Of a DNA stretch of 64,000 nucleotides, positions 32,550-40,484 are shown in pieces. Source of the stretch: CAZKCI01 sp964584165 (GTDB taxonomy: Bacteria; Auribacterota; Erginobacteria; Erginobacterales; CAZKCI01). Position 1 is the stretch's first letter; each line of letters opens with the position of its first letter. The notes beneath the pieces are model-generated. The model made no database searches and was not told the DNA's origin. It worked only from the letters and a program-made list of their open reading frames with translations. A program made the position numbers and the translations under genes. Where the stretch lies: contig CAZOYW010000006.1 of the NCBI GenBank assembly GCA_964584165.1, forward strand, positions 1-64,000, written 5' to 3'.

Positions 32550-33551
32550 ATGCGCATGACGCTCAAGGAACTCGCCGGGATCGCCGGCGCGGAGATCGTC
32601 GGGGACCCGTCGACGCCCGTCCTCGGCCTCTCCACCCTCGACCGGCCCGTCCCGGACACCCTGGTCTGGATCGCGAAGAAGGAACTCCTGCGCAAGGCCG
32701 AGGACACGCCCGCGGCGGCGATCCTGGCCGACCGGACGGCCGAATCGACCCGGAAGCCCCTCCTGCGCGCCGCCGAGCCCCGCCTGGCCATGGCCCGGAT
32801 CGCCGCCGTCTTCTTCCCCCCCCGCCGCTTTTCCCCCGGAGTCGATCCGAGGGCCGCGGTCAGCCCCGCGGCCCGCCTGGGGAAGGACGTCACCGTCCAG
32901 GCCTGCGCGGTGATCGAGGACGGCGTCTCGATCGGCGAAAGGAGCGTGATCGGGGCGGGGTCCTTCATCGGCCTGAACTCGACCGTCGGCGCCGACACCC
33001 GGATCTATCCCAACGTCACGGTGAACGAGAACGTCTCCGTGGGCAACCGCTGCATCATCCACGCCGGGACGGTCCTCGGGGGGGACGGCTTCGGCTACGT
33101 CCCCGACGAGGAGGGGCGGCAGGTCAAGATCGCCCAGGTCGGGAGGGTGGTGATCGAGGACGACGTCGAGATCGGCTGCAACACCACGGTCGACCGCGCC
33201 ACCTTCGGGGAGACCGTCATCCGGCGGGGAGCCAAGATCGACAACCTGGTCCAGATCGCCCACAACGACGAGATCGGAGAGAACACGATCATCTGCGGCC
33301 AGGTCGGCGTCTCCGGGTCGGTCAAGATCGGACGGAACGTCATCCTCGCCGGACAGGCCGGGATCGCCGACCACGCCGAACTCGGCGACGGCGTGATCAT
33401 CGCCGCTCAGTCGGGGATCGCCCCCCACAAGAAGGTGAAGCCGAAGCAGATCCTCTTCGGCTCCCCCGCCCGCCCTCTCGAGGAGGCGAAAAACCTGATC
33501 GTCCTGGAGTCGCAGCTTCTCCGGAAGATGAAGCAGGAGAAGGGGGAGTGA
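32550..33551 (+). CDS. lpxD: UDP-3-O-acylglucosamine N-acyltransferase
   Basis: LpxD adds the second acyl chain in lipid A synthesis, using acyl-ACP, in the cytoplasm. The 333-residue protein has the N-terminal uridine-binding domain (residues 1-100) and a left-handed beta helix of hexapeptide repeats. GGDGFGYVPD and the active-site segment VQIAHNDEIGENT contain the catalytic histidine. The C-terminal helix (LESQLLRKMKQ) is also standard. The ATG at 32550 is preceded by AAGGAGG. Its TGA stop is in the first unit of a GTGATCA array. It is the clearest sign that the organism has an outer membrane with lipid A. Confidence 0.96.
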   Translation: MRMTLKELAGIAGAEIVGDPSTPVLGLSTLDRPVPDTLVWIAKKELLRKAEDTPAAAILADRTAESTRKPLLRAAEPRLAMARIAAVFFPPRRFSPGVDPRAAVSPAARLGKDVTVQACAVIEDGVSIGERSVIGAGSFIGLNSTVGADTRIYPNVTVNENVSVGNRCIIHAGTVLGGDGFGYVPDEEGRQVKIAQVGRVVIEDDVEIGCNTTVDRATFGETVIRRGAKIDNLVQIAHNDEIGENTIICGQVGVSGSVKIGRNVILAGQAGIADHAELGDGVIIAAQSGIAPHKKVKPKQILFGSPARPLEEAKNLIVLESQLLRKMKQEKGE

Positions 33552-33612
33552 TCAGTAATCAGTGATCAGTGATCAGTGATCAGTAAACTGTAAACCGGGA
33601 ACCGCTGAACCC
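33548..33612. repeat. GTGATCA array followed by GAACCG-type repeats
   Basis: Five GTGATCA/GTAATCA units (33548-33584) begin at the lpxD stop codon, then a GTAAACC/GGAACCG/CTGAACC tract follows to about 33612. The same order of two families recurs at 54799-54885. Confidence 0.8.
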
Positions 33613-33620
33613 TTCGCCGC

Positions 33621-34274
33621 TCAGGGATCCGTCTGAGTCCGGACGGACGGGCAGCGGTCCCGAAGCACGCAGGCCGCGCAGTCCGGATTCTTCGCCCGGC
33701 AGACCCGGCGCCCGTGGTCGATCAGCAGGGCGTTGAGCGGCCCCCACTCCCCGCGGGGGAGGAGCTCCATCAGGTCCCGCTCGATCTTCTCCGGGTCGTC
33801 TTCCCCGCTCAGTCCCAGCTTTTGGGAGAGGCGGCGGACGTGGGTGTCCACGGCGATCCCCGCGGTCACGCCAAAGGCGTTATAGAGGACGATGTTCGCG
33901 GTCTTGCGGGCCACGCCGGGAAGGGTGAGGAGCTCCTCCATCGCGGCGGGGACCTTCCCGCCGTAGGCCTCCTCGATCCTCCGGGCAGCGCCGATGATGT
34001 TCTTCGCCTTGTTCCGGAAGAATCCGGAGGAGCGGATCTCCCCCTCGAAAACGCGCGGGTCGGCTCGGGCGTAGTCGGCGGCGGCGCGGTACTTCCGGAA
34101 GAGGGCGGGGGTGATCCGGTTGATCATCGCGTCCGTGGCCTGGGCGGAGAGGATGGTGGCGACCAAAAGCTCCAAGGGGTTGGAGTAGACGAGGGCCACC
34201 TTCGACGACGGATACTCCCTCCGAAGACGGCGGACGATCTCCTGCGCCCATTTCATCTTCTCGGCAGTTTTCAT
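33621..34274 (-). CDS. nth: Endonuclease III
   Basis: This bifunctional DNA glycosylase/AP lyase removes oxidised pyrimidines in base-excision repair. The 217-residue protein has the helix-hairpin-helix LPGVARKTANIVLYNAFG with the catalytic lysine, AVDTHVRRLSQKLGL with the catalytic aspartate, and the C-terminal [4Fe-4S] cluster C-x6-C-x2-C-x5-C (CRAKNPDCAACVLRDRC). All key residues are present. The ATG at 34274 is preceded by GGGAGG. It is convergent with lpxD across a repeat region and divergent from the next gene. Confidence 0.96.
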   Translation of the reverse strand: MKTAEKMKWAQEIVRRLRREYPSSKVALVYSNPLELLVATILSAQATDAMINRITPALFRKYRAAADYARADPRVFEGEIRSSGFFRNKAKNIIGAARRIEEAYGGKVPAAMEELLTLPGVARKTANIVLYNAFGVTAGIAVDTHVRRLSQKLGLSGEDDPEKIERDLMELLPRGEWGPLNALLIDHGRRVCRAKNPDCAACVLRDRCPSVRTQTDP

Positions 34275-34296
34275 GGAGGCCTCCCAGAGAAATTGA

Positions 34297-34363
34297 GTGA
34301 TCAGTAATCAGTGATCAGTAATCAGTGATCAGTGATCAGTGATCAGTGATCAGTGATCAGTGA
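34297..34363. repeat. GTGATCA/GTAATCA heptamer array, longest copy
   Basis: About nine tandem units lie in the divergent space between nth and the next plus-strand gene. Units alternate GTGATCA and GTAATCA at first and are uniform GTGATCA later. Confidence 0.85.
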
Positions 34364-34461
34364 CCGGTATTCAGAGCGCAATGGAGCAACCGGCATTGCG
34401 AGAATTTCCTTCGCCGTTTTGGGCTTGCCGGGGGGAACCCCGGCCACTAGAATAAGCGCCC

Positions 34462-34860
34462 ATGAACCGCGGGACCGGACCGCTGATGCTCGCCGCCTTC
34501 CTCCTGATCATCGGAGGGGCGCTATCCTGCTTCGCCTTCCCCGGAAAAGATCCGGCCCTGCCTCCCGCCGCCCTGGACGGGATTCGCCTCCACCGCGTGA
34601 CGGCGGGGATACTCGCCGCCTTCCTGGGCGTCGTCCTCTTCCACCTCCCCCCGCTCCTCCGGCGGGGAGAGTACCAGGCCGCGCGCCTCCTCTCCCTCTC
34701 CGTCTGGTTCCTCCTCGGGCTCACCGTCTGGATGGGTCTCAAGGCGCCCGGCCGGGCGATCCCGGATTACCTCCCCGCGGCCATCCTCGGGATCTGCGCC
34801 CTCCTCGCGCTCATCGCCTCCCTCTCCGTCCGCCGCGGGATGCGCCTGCCGCGGCTCTAG
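34462..34860 (+). CDS. Hypothetical four-helix inner-membrane protein
   Basis: I do not recognise this family. The 132-residue protein has four likely membrane segments: residues 7-24 (GPLMLAAFLLIIGGALSC), 45-63 (VTAGILAAFLGVVLFHL), 76-92 (LLSLSVWFLLGLTVWMG) and 104-121 (LPAAILGICALLALIASL). Short loops are rich in arginine and proline, and the C-terminus is basic (RRGMRLPRL). The ATG at 34462 has no strong Shine-Dalgarno sequence. Alternating composition could fit a small DUF420-like or cytochrome-b-like membrane protein, but there is only one histidine pair candidate, so I give no function. Confidence 0.65.
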   Translation: MNRGTGPLMLAAFLLIIGGALSCFAFPGKDPALPPAALDGIRLHRVTAGILAAFLGVVLFHLPPLLRRGEYQAARLLSLSVWFLLGLTVWMGLKAPGRAIPDYLPAAILGICALLALIASLSVRRGMRLPRL

Positions 34861-34865
34861 CCGCC

Positions 34866-34884
34866 GCCGGAACACAGTTCCGGC
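34866..34884. terminator. Short hairpin between convergent genes
   Basis: GCCGGAAC and GTTCCGGC form an 8-bp stem with loop ACA, just after the stop of the four-helix protein. It has no T-run and may belong to the dispersed palindrome family. Confidence 0.45.
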
Positions 34885-34916
34885 CGACAGGCCGACCTAG
34901 ATTGGGGCCCCTCCCA

Positions 34917-35636
34917 TCACGAATCGCTCATCGGGGCGAGACGCCCCCCCCACTGCCATCGCTCCAGGACCTCCCGGCTCTTCAGGGCCGAAGACAGGTC
35001 CTCGTATTCCAGGACGACCGCGCCGGGAAAGGCCCCGATCTCCCTGGCGAATAACCCCATGTTCCCCTCGCCCAGGACGCACCAGTTGGCGCGGGCGGGG
35101 TCGTCGCCGGGGAAATCGATGAGGTGGAGAACGTCGTCGGGATTCAGCTTGCCGAGCACACCCCGGGCGAAAGCGACCAGATCCTCCTTCCGGGCGACGG
35201 GGAGGGCGAAGAGACGGGGGAGGTCGAGGGCGAGGAAGCCCTTCCTCTCCCCGGCGACGCGGTCGAGCTCCTCGAAGTACATCTCGTCGCCGCCGGAGAA
35301 GGCGTTCTCCAGCCCCCAGGCCATCCCCGGCCAGGCGGGGATCGCCATCCCCGGGAAATAGTGGACGACGAGCTTCTTCTCCTTCTGGTGAGAGAGGAGG
35401 AGCGCGGCCGCGGGGAGAAAGGAGTCGTCGAAGTCGTCGGGGAGGTGAACGATAACCTTGAGCCGGGCGGAGACGGCGAGATCGCGGACCTGCTTGAGAT
35501 ACAGCTCGCTGGAGAGGAGGGGGCGGCCGAGGAAGAGCTGGACCCCGGCGAAGCGGTAGAAGGCGGCGGCCCGGACAGTCTGGCGGAGGTCGTAGGCCTG
35601 GTCGCGGAAGGCCGAGCTGGCAAGGTAAACGCTCAA
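34917..35636 (-). CDS. Sugar phosphate isomerase/epimerase-like TIM-barrel protein
   Basis: The 239-residue soluble protein looks like the xylose isomerase-like/AP endonuclease 2 TIM-barrel superfamily. Strands include GVQLFLGRPLLSSELYL, LKVIVHLPDDFDD, KLVVHYFPGM, GLENAFSGGDEMYFEEL, VLHLIDFPGDD and VLGEGNMGLF. The histidine, glutamate and aspartate at strand ends fit metal binding in this fold. Substrate unknown. The start is TTG at 35636; repeats of the GGTTCA family begin 7 bp upstream. The neighbouring glycan genes would fit a role in sugar metabolism. Confidence 0.65.
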   Translation of the reverse strand: MSVYLASSAFRDQAYDLRQTVRAAAFYRFAGVQLFLGRPLLSSELYLKQVRDLAVSARLKVIVHLPDDFDDSFLPAAALLLSHQKEKKLVVHYFPGMAIPAWPGMAWGLENAFSGGDEMYFEELDRVAGERKGFLALDLPRLFALPVARKEDLVAFARGVLGKLNPDDVLHLIDFPGDDPARANWCVLGEGNMGLFAREIGAFPGAVVLEYEDLSSALKSREVLERWQWGGRLAPMSDS

Positions 35637-35642
35637 GAATAT

Positions 35643-35736
35643 AGGTTCAAAGGTTCACGGTTCAACGGTTCACGGTTCGGCGGTTCAAGGGTTGGTTGCC
35701 AATCGTTGCACCTCTGAACCGTTGAACTTTGAGCCC
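35643..35736. repeat. GGTTCAC heptamer array with inverted partner
   Basis: Six units AGGTTCA/CGGTTCA (35643-35689) are followed by an inverted CTGAACC/GTTGAAC tract (35714-35736). They fill the divergent space between the TIM-barrel gene and the next gene. Confidence 0.75.
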
Positions 35737-35768
35737 GTTCCTTCATGTGCGATAATCCGTCCGTTCCC

Positions 35769-36197
35769 ATGAAAAGACGCGGGAAGCGAATCGTCTGCAC
35801 CATCTGCTGCGGGAAGAAGGACCCCTCCCCAGGGCTCATCCCCGCGCTCCGGCGCTACCGCTCGCGGCGGATAGCCCGGGCGGCGGCCCTCGCCCGGAGG
35901 GCGGGCCTCCCCCTGGCCATCCTCTCGGGGAAGCTCGGCCCGGTCTGGGCCGACGAGCCGATCCCCCACTACGACCTCCTCCTCCTCCCCCCCGGAGTCC
36001 CCCGCGTCCGCCGCCGGGTCTCCGCCTTCCTGAAAAAGAACGGGATCGGGACGGTCGAGTATCTCCTCCCCGACCCCGGGGTCGATCCCAAGGTCGTCCC
36101 CTACCTCCGCGCCATGGCCGAAGGCGCGCGCGACGCCGGCGCGGAGCTCCGCCTCCACCTCCTCCCCCCCTTCCCCAGACTGGGGAGGGGGAGATAG
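35769..36197 (+). CDS. Small DUF6884-like protein
   Basis: The 142-residue cytoplasmic protein starts MKRRGKRIVCTICCGKKDP. It then has RYRSRRIARAAALARRAG, LAILSGKLGPVWADEPIPHYD and a C-terminal half of arginine-rich helices. The pattern (cysteine-x-lysine start, helix, then an SGK-x-G-x ... PYD strand) resembles DUF6884, a family near YaaA-type peroxide-stress proteins and some RNA or DNA modification enzymes. The likeness is moderate. The ATG at 35769 is preferred to 35745, which lies close to the repeat. It is convergent with the YfhO-like gene, with only 2 bp between the stops. Confidence 0.6.
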   Translation: MKRRGKRIVCTICCGKKDPSPGLIPALRRYRSRRIARAAALARRAGLPLAILSGKLGPVWADEPIPHYDLLLLPPGVPRVRRRVSAFLKKNGIGTVEYLLPDPGVDPKVVPYLRAMAEGARDAGAELRLHLLPPFPRLGRGR

Positions 36198-36199
36198 GG

Positions 36200-38755
36200 T
36201 CAGCGCCGTCCCGGAGCGGACGCGGGCCCCCGGCGACGGAGGGCAGCCCCGACGGAGAGGAGGACGACCGCCGCCCAGGAGGCGAGCGCGACGGCGCCGC
36301 CAGAGACCACCGCCGGGGGAAGGAAAGCGAGCTCGACCCGGTGTTTCCCCGCCGCGAGCCAGACCCCCCGCTGGCAGTAGTTGACCCGGTGGAGGTCGGC
36401 GGGACGGCCGTCCACCCGCGCCGTCCAGCCGGGGTACCAGACATCGGTGAAGATGAGCATCGCGGGCGAGCTGAAATCGCACTCGGCCACGACGGCGTTG
36501 GCCCGGGAGTAATCGATTCGACTGACAACGGCCTTCTCCTGCAGCTCGCGAAAACGGGCCGCCTCCTCGGCCGAGGCGGTCAGGGCGGTCCAGGCGCCGC
36601 AGGAGCGGTAGCTCGCGACCGCCTCTCCCCCCTCGCGCGCCTCGGCCGGAGGCTCGATCATGAAGACCCCCCGCCGGAGATCCCCCCCGACTAGCTCCCG
36701 CATCTGCTCATCGGCGCTCGCCTCCACGATCCGGTCCTGGGCGTAGACGCGGGGGAGAGCCTCGGCGTTCTCGTGGAGGTAGAGCGGCGGGCGGGGCTCC
36801 AGGGCGAGCGATCGGCCGGAGGCGAAGGGGCCGGAGGGCCGGATGTCCATCAGGTCCCCGACCGAGAAGTGGGAGAGGAAAGGGACGAAGACCGGGCGGG
36901 GGTTGGCCCAGTAGATCGGCCAGTCCATCGGCTTCTGGTAGGCGGCCTCGATCGCCCGCTTGAACCTCCGCTCCAGGGGCTTCATGTCGTAGCCCATGAG
37001 CGCGGCGGAACCGTCGAGGCGGGCGAAGTTGTCGTAGAAGGGCTGGTCGGAGCCCCAGCGGGCGGCGGGGGCGAAGCGGCGGCGGGAGAGGGGGTCGAGG
37101 ACAGTCCGCACCATCGGGTGGCGTTCCGGCCGGGAAGCCCTCATGTGCTCGGGGCGCGCGAAGCGGCGTTCGAAGGTGCAGAAGTAGAACGCGTTGAAGG
37201 CGAAAAAGGCGGACTCGGCCAGGACGAGCCCCAGGGCCGCGGCGGCGCGGCGCCGGCCGCGGAGGCCGCGCCCGATGAGGACGAGGAGGACCACGGCGAG
37301 GCCGTAGTGAGTCACCGGCCCCAGCCAGAGCCAGGCGCTCTCATGGCGCGCGGCCATCTCCCCCCAGCCCGGGAAAGCCCAGGGCCGGGGCGGCGCTATC
37401 ACCATCCCGGGGTGCTTCAGGGTGAGGTCCTGCGGCCAGGCCAGGGCCAGGACCACGACGGTCGCGGAGACGGCGACGAAACCCCAGACCAGGCGGGCGG
37501 AGAGGCGCCAGGCGGGCGCCCGGAAGAGCACCTCCGTCCCCAGACCGGCGAGCCAGGCAGAAGCCGCGCATTGGAGGAGGCGATAGCGGATGGGGAAAGG
37601 GAACTGGGAGAGGAAGGGGACGGCGCGGAAGATCCAGCGGTAGAAGGGGATATGCCTCCCCAGGACGCAGAGGAGGCTGAAGAGGAAGACGAAGAGGGCG
37701 AAGGCGGACCAGAAGCGGAGACGGCGGAGGCCGGCGCGGCGGGCGAGCGGACAGAGTCCGACCAGGGCGAGGAACATGAGGAGGAGTCCTCCGGACAGGT
37801 TCGCCTCCCAGTAGCGCGCCTCGCGGACGACGTTGAACCCCCAGATGTGCCTCCCGTCCACCGCGCCGAAGAGGTCGGGGGAAAAGAGCGTGGCCAGGTA
37901 GAGGGGGGGGAGCGAACCGTCGCCCCCGGCGACGCTCGCGTAGGAGAGGTCGATGTGCTGTTCGGTGTAGGACTGCCCCTCCAGGGCGGAGAACCAGTAG
38001 ACCGCGGAGAGGCAGACGCCGAGGATGACGGCCGCGGCGAGGAGGAGCGGCGCGCGGAGCGAGGCGGCGTATTCGCCGCGGAGGAGACGGCGGGCGGAGA
38101 GGGCCAGGGCGAGGAAGGCGGCGAGGACGAGGCTGTAGCCGAGGTGGGGGGGCTGGGCGGCGAGCGACATCAGCCCCAGCACGATCCCCCCCCGCGCCAC
38201 GCCGCCCCAGGAGGGTCGGCGGTCGAGTTGAACCACCTGGAGAAGGAGGAAGGGGAGCCAGGCCTGCACCGCCACGATCGGGAACCAGACGTAGGAGTAG
38301 GAGAAGGCGGGGCTGAAGACGTAGATCCACCCCCCGGCGAGGGAGGAGAGGGGACGGAGGCGGAGCGCCCGGCGGAGGAAGAGGTACATGCCGGCGCCGG
38401 CCAGCAGGTAGTGCAGGAAGAGGGGGAGGAGGGAGAGGGTCCAGTAGGAGAGGTCGAGATCCCCCGGCCGGGAGAGAAGGTAGAACGGCCAGAGGGGGAA
38501 ATACCAGGTGTCGGCGTAGTAGCGGGCGTAGAAGGGGATCGCCCCGCACCAGGTGTGGGGCTCCCAGAAGGGGATCTCGCCCTGCTGGAAATGGACGGCG
38601 AGGAAGTAGTGCCAGGGGAACTCCGCCATCGCCTGGTCGTCCTGGAAGATCCCCTGCCGGCCGAGGAAGGCGGGGAGAAAGAGGAGCATAACTCCGAGAG
38701 ACAAAATGAAGAGCGAGCGGGCGTCGGAACAAAAGCGCCAGAAAGGAGCATTCAT
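36200..38755 (-). CDS. YfhO-family GT-C membrane protein (1 of 3)
   Basis: The 851-residue polytopic protein has about twelve membrane segments. The first periplasmic loop carries FQDDQAMAEFPWHYF, probably the catalytic acidic loop. It is followed by EIPFWEPHTWCGAIPFYAR, a typical YfhO segment. The C-terminal soluble beta domain has VVAECDFSSPAMLIFTDVWY, PGWTARVDGRPADLHRVNY and QRGVWLAAGKHRVELAF, the signature of bacterial YfhO. In Firmicutes YfhO transfers a sugar from undecaprenyl phosphate to teichoic acid outside the membrane. Here the acceptor must differ and may be a lipid or O-glycan. Similar proteins are at 51250 and 55908. Confidence 0.9.
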   Translation of the reverse strand: MNAPFWRFCSDARSLFILSLGVMLLFLPAFLGRQGIFQDDQAMAEFPWHYFLAVHFQQGEIPFWEPHTWCGAIPFYARYYADTWYFPLWPFYLLSRPGDLDLSYWTLSLLPLFLHYLLAGAGMYLFLRRALRLRPLSSLAGGWIYVFSPAFSYSYVWFPIVAVQAWLPFLLLQVVQLDRRPSWGGVARGGIVLGLMSLAAQPPHLGYSLVLAAFLALALSARRLLRGEYAASLRAPLLLAAAVILGVCLSAVYWFSALEGQSYTEQHIDLSYASVAGGDGSLPPLYLATLFSPDLFGAVDGRHIWGFNVVREARYWEANLSGGLLLMFLALVGLCPLARRAGLRRLRFWSAFALFVFLFSLLCVLGRHIPFYRWIFRAVPFLSQFPFPIRYRLLQCAASAWLAGLGTEVLFRAPAWRLSARLVWGFVAVSATVVVLALAWPQDLTLKHPGMVIAPPRPWAFPGWGEMAARHESAWLWLGPVTHYGLAVVLLVLIGRGLRGRRRAAAALGLVLAESAFFAFNAFYFCTFERRFARPEHMRASRPERHPMVRTVLDPLSRRRFAPAARWGSDQPFYDNFARLDGSAALMGYDMKPLERRFKRAIEAAYQKPMDWPIYWANPRPVFVPFLSHFSVGDLMDIRPSGPFASGRSLALEPRPPLYLHENAEALPRVYAQDRIVEASADEQMRELVGGDLRRGVFMIEPPAEAREGGEAVASYRSCGAWTALTASAEEAARFRELQEKAVVSRIDYSRANAVVAECDFSSPAMLIFTDVWYPGWTARVDGRPADLHRVNYCQRGVWLAAGKHRVELAFLPPAVVSGGAVALASWAAVVLLSVGAALRRRGPASAPGRR

Positions 38756-39051
38756 CGTGCCATCTCAGTGATCCCCGAGACCGCTTATAATACCTCTTTC
38801 CCGCCTACGTACGCGTATTGAATTATTGCCCCAGCGGCCCTATAGTGACACCATTTCGCTGATCGGGCTGGGGCCGACTAACGAATTCACCACCGAGAGC
38901 GGCCGCCCGCCCGAGCCGGGGACGATTTATCTTCTGCCCCGGAAAGGTGGAAACTAGTATTGCAAACACCCTGGACAAAGGGAGCTGATCGAGCGGGGCC
39001 GTCCGGCGTCCCCAGGGCACGAGGGCGAGCGTTCCCTCTGCGAACCAATCC
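38756..39051. other. Intergenic space, no gene seen
   Basis: This 296-bp space lies between two divergent genes. It holds no repeat array and no convincing coding frame. Its base use is more AT-rich than the left flank, as in the genes to its right. An AT-rich stretch around 38785-38825 is a likely promoter area. I see no other feature. Confidence 0.5.
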
Positions 39052-40482
39052 ATGAGAGAAAAATGGGACTGTGTCGTGGTGGGGGCGGGTCCGGCGGGCC
39101 TGGTGGCGGCGCGGGAACTCGCGCGGGCGGGACAGCGGGTCGTGGTGCTAGAACAACGGCAGCATGTGGGGGGATTGGCCCGCACGATCGATTTCCGGGG
39201 TTGCCGCTTCGATATCGGCCCCCACCGCTTTTTCACCAAGTCCCAGGAAGTCGAAAGATTATGGGAAAACGCGTTGGGTCCCGACTACACCCGAGTGGAT
39301 CGCCTGACCCGGATCCTTTATCGGGGCCGCTACTTTTATTATCCGCTGAAGATCCTGAACACCCTGGTCGGCCTCGGCCCCTGGGGATCCATAAAGGCCT
39401 TTGGGAGCTACCTGGCGCGCCCCCGCCGGGGCGGGGACACCTACGAGGACTACATCAGTTCCGCCTTCGGCACGGTGCTCTACGAGACATTCTTCAAGTC
39501 CTATTCCGAGAAGATCTGGGGGATCCCCTGCCGACAGATTTCTCCGGATTTCGCCGTCCAGAGGATCCATGGGCTCTCCTTCTGGACGGCGATAAAAAAC
39601 GCAATGATCGCCAGCCGGCAGGGGCTCCCCAGCAAGGTCAAGTCCCTGGTCTCCTCATTTCGGTACCCCCGGCAGGGGAGCGGATCCGCTTATGACCAGC
39701 TGGCCGATGGGGTCAGGAAGGCCGGGGGAGAGATCGCCACCGGATGGAAGGTAACCGACTGGAATATCGACCGAGATTCCCAGCGACTGGAATCGGTCCT
39801 CGCCGGACGCGGGCAGGAGAGAAGGATATTCCCCGGGAACAGTTTCATCTCTACCATTCCGATCAACGAGCTGGTCTTTTCGTTCCACCCCGCTCTCCCC
39901 CATCCCGCGATCGAGGCCGCCCGCGCCCTGCGTTTCCGCGACCACATCTCCGTCAACCTGATCTTCCGCGGCCCGCGGCCTTTTCCCGATCAGTGGCTTT
40001 ACCTCCATGACCCCGGGCTGTTCGCCGCCCGCCTGACCAACTACTGCAATTTTAGCCGAGAGATGAGCAGCCAGGAGGGCGTCTATCCCTTGACCATGGA
40101 ATATTTCTGCTTCAAGGACGATCGCTTCTGGGCTGAGGATGACGCCTACCTGATCGCACTAGCCACCGCCGAACTGAAGAAGCGCGTCGTGACCGGCCCG
40201 GGTGAAATCGTGGATGCGTTTGTGGTCCGCGAGCCCGACGCCTATCCGGTCTACTTCCTCAAATACCAGCCCTATCTAAAAACCATCCGAGACCATCTGG
40301 CCGGTTTCCGCAACCTGCAGCTGGCCGGGCGCTCCGGGCTCTACCGGTACAACAACATGGACCATTCGATCCTGACCGGCCTCTACGCCGCCCGCAACGT
40401 GTTGGGGGAAGCCCATGACATCTGGCAGGTGAATGCCGACGAAATTTATCTGGAGCAAGTCCGCGAACAGGACAGCTACTAG
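39052..40482 (+). CDS. FAD-dependent amine-oxidase-like/UGM-like oxidoreductase
   Basis: The 476-residue protein has the Rossmann FAD motif VVVGAGPAGLVAARELARAG near the N-terminus, then the second motif GGLARTIDFRGCRFDIGPHRFF. The C-terminal FAD-binding end is LQLAGRSGLYRYNNMDHSIL followed by GLYAARNVLG. It resembles protoporphyrinogen oxidase- and UDP-galactopyranose mutase-like proteins found in polysaccharide clusters. Two phosphosugar-like loops are rich in arginine. The reaction is unknown. It is the first gene of a plus-strand operon of four (gaps 2 bp, overlap, 7 bp). Its third-position GC is lower than in the genes to the left, hinting at a different origin. Confidence 0.85.
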   Translation: MREKWDCVVVGAGPAGLVAARELARAGQRVVVLEQRQHVGGLARTIDFRGCRFDIGPHRFFTKSQEVERLWENALGPDYTRVDRLTRILYRGRYFYYPLKILNTLVGLGPWGSIKAFGSYLARPRRGGDTYEDYISSAFGTVLYETFFKSYSEKIWGIPCRQISPDFAVQRIHGLSFWTAIKNAMIASRQGLPSKVKSLVSSFRYPRQGSGSAYDQLADGVRKAGGEIATGWKVTDWNIDRDSQRLESVLAGRGQERRIFPGNSFISTIPINELVFSFHPALPHPAIEAARALRFRDHISVNLIFRGPRPFPDQWLYLHDPGLFAARLTNYCNFSREMSSQEGVYPLTMEYFCFKDDRFWAEDDAYLIALATAELKKRVVTGPGEIVDAFVVREPDAYPVYFLKYQPYLKTIRDHLAGFRNLQLAGRSGLYRYNNMDHSILTGLYAARNVLGEAHDIWQVNADEIYLEQVREQDSY

Positions 40483-40484
40483 CC

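Noticed and set aside
29465..38821. Very long frames opposite or beside real genes, such as 28476-31478 (minus), 29465-32494 (plus) and 36773-38821 (plus)
   Set aside because: High GC removes stop codons from shadow frames. Their products are low-complexity in R, P, G, A and E with no motifs, while the other frame encodes clear protein families.
38883..38906. EcoRI (GAATTC) and NotI (GCGGCCGC) sites close together as vector or linker sequence
   Set aside because: Both are expected by chance in a 64-kb GC-rich window, and the flanks show no vector sequence I recognise.
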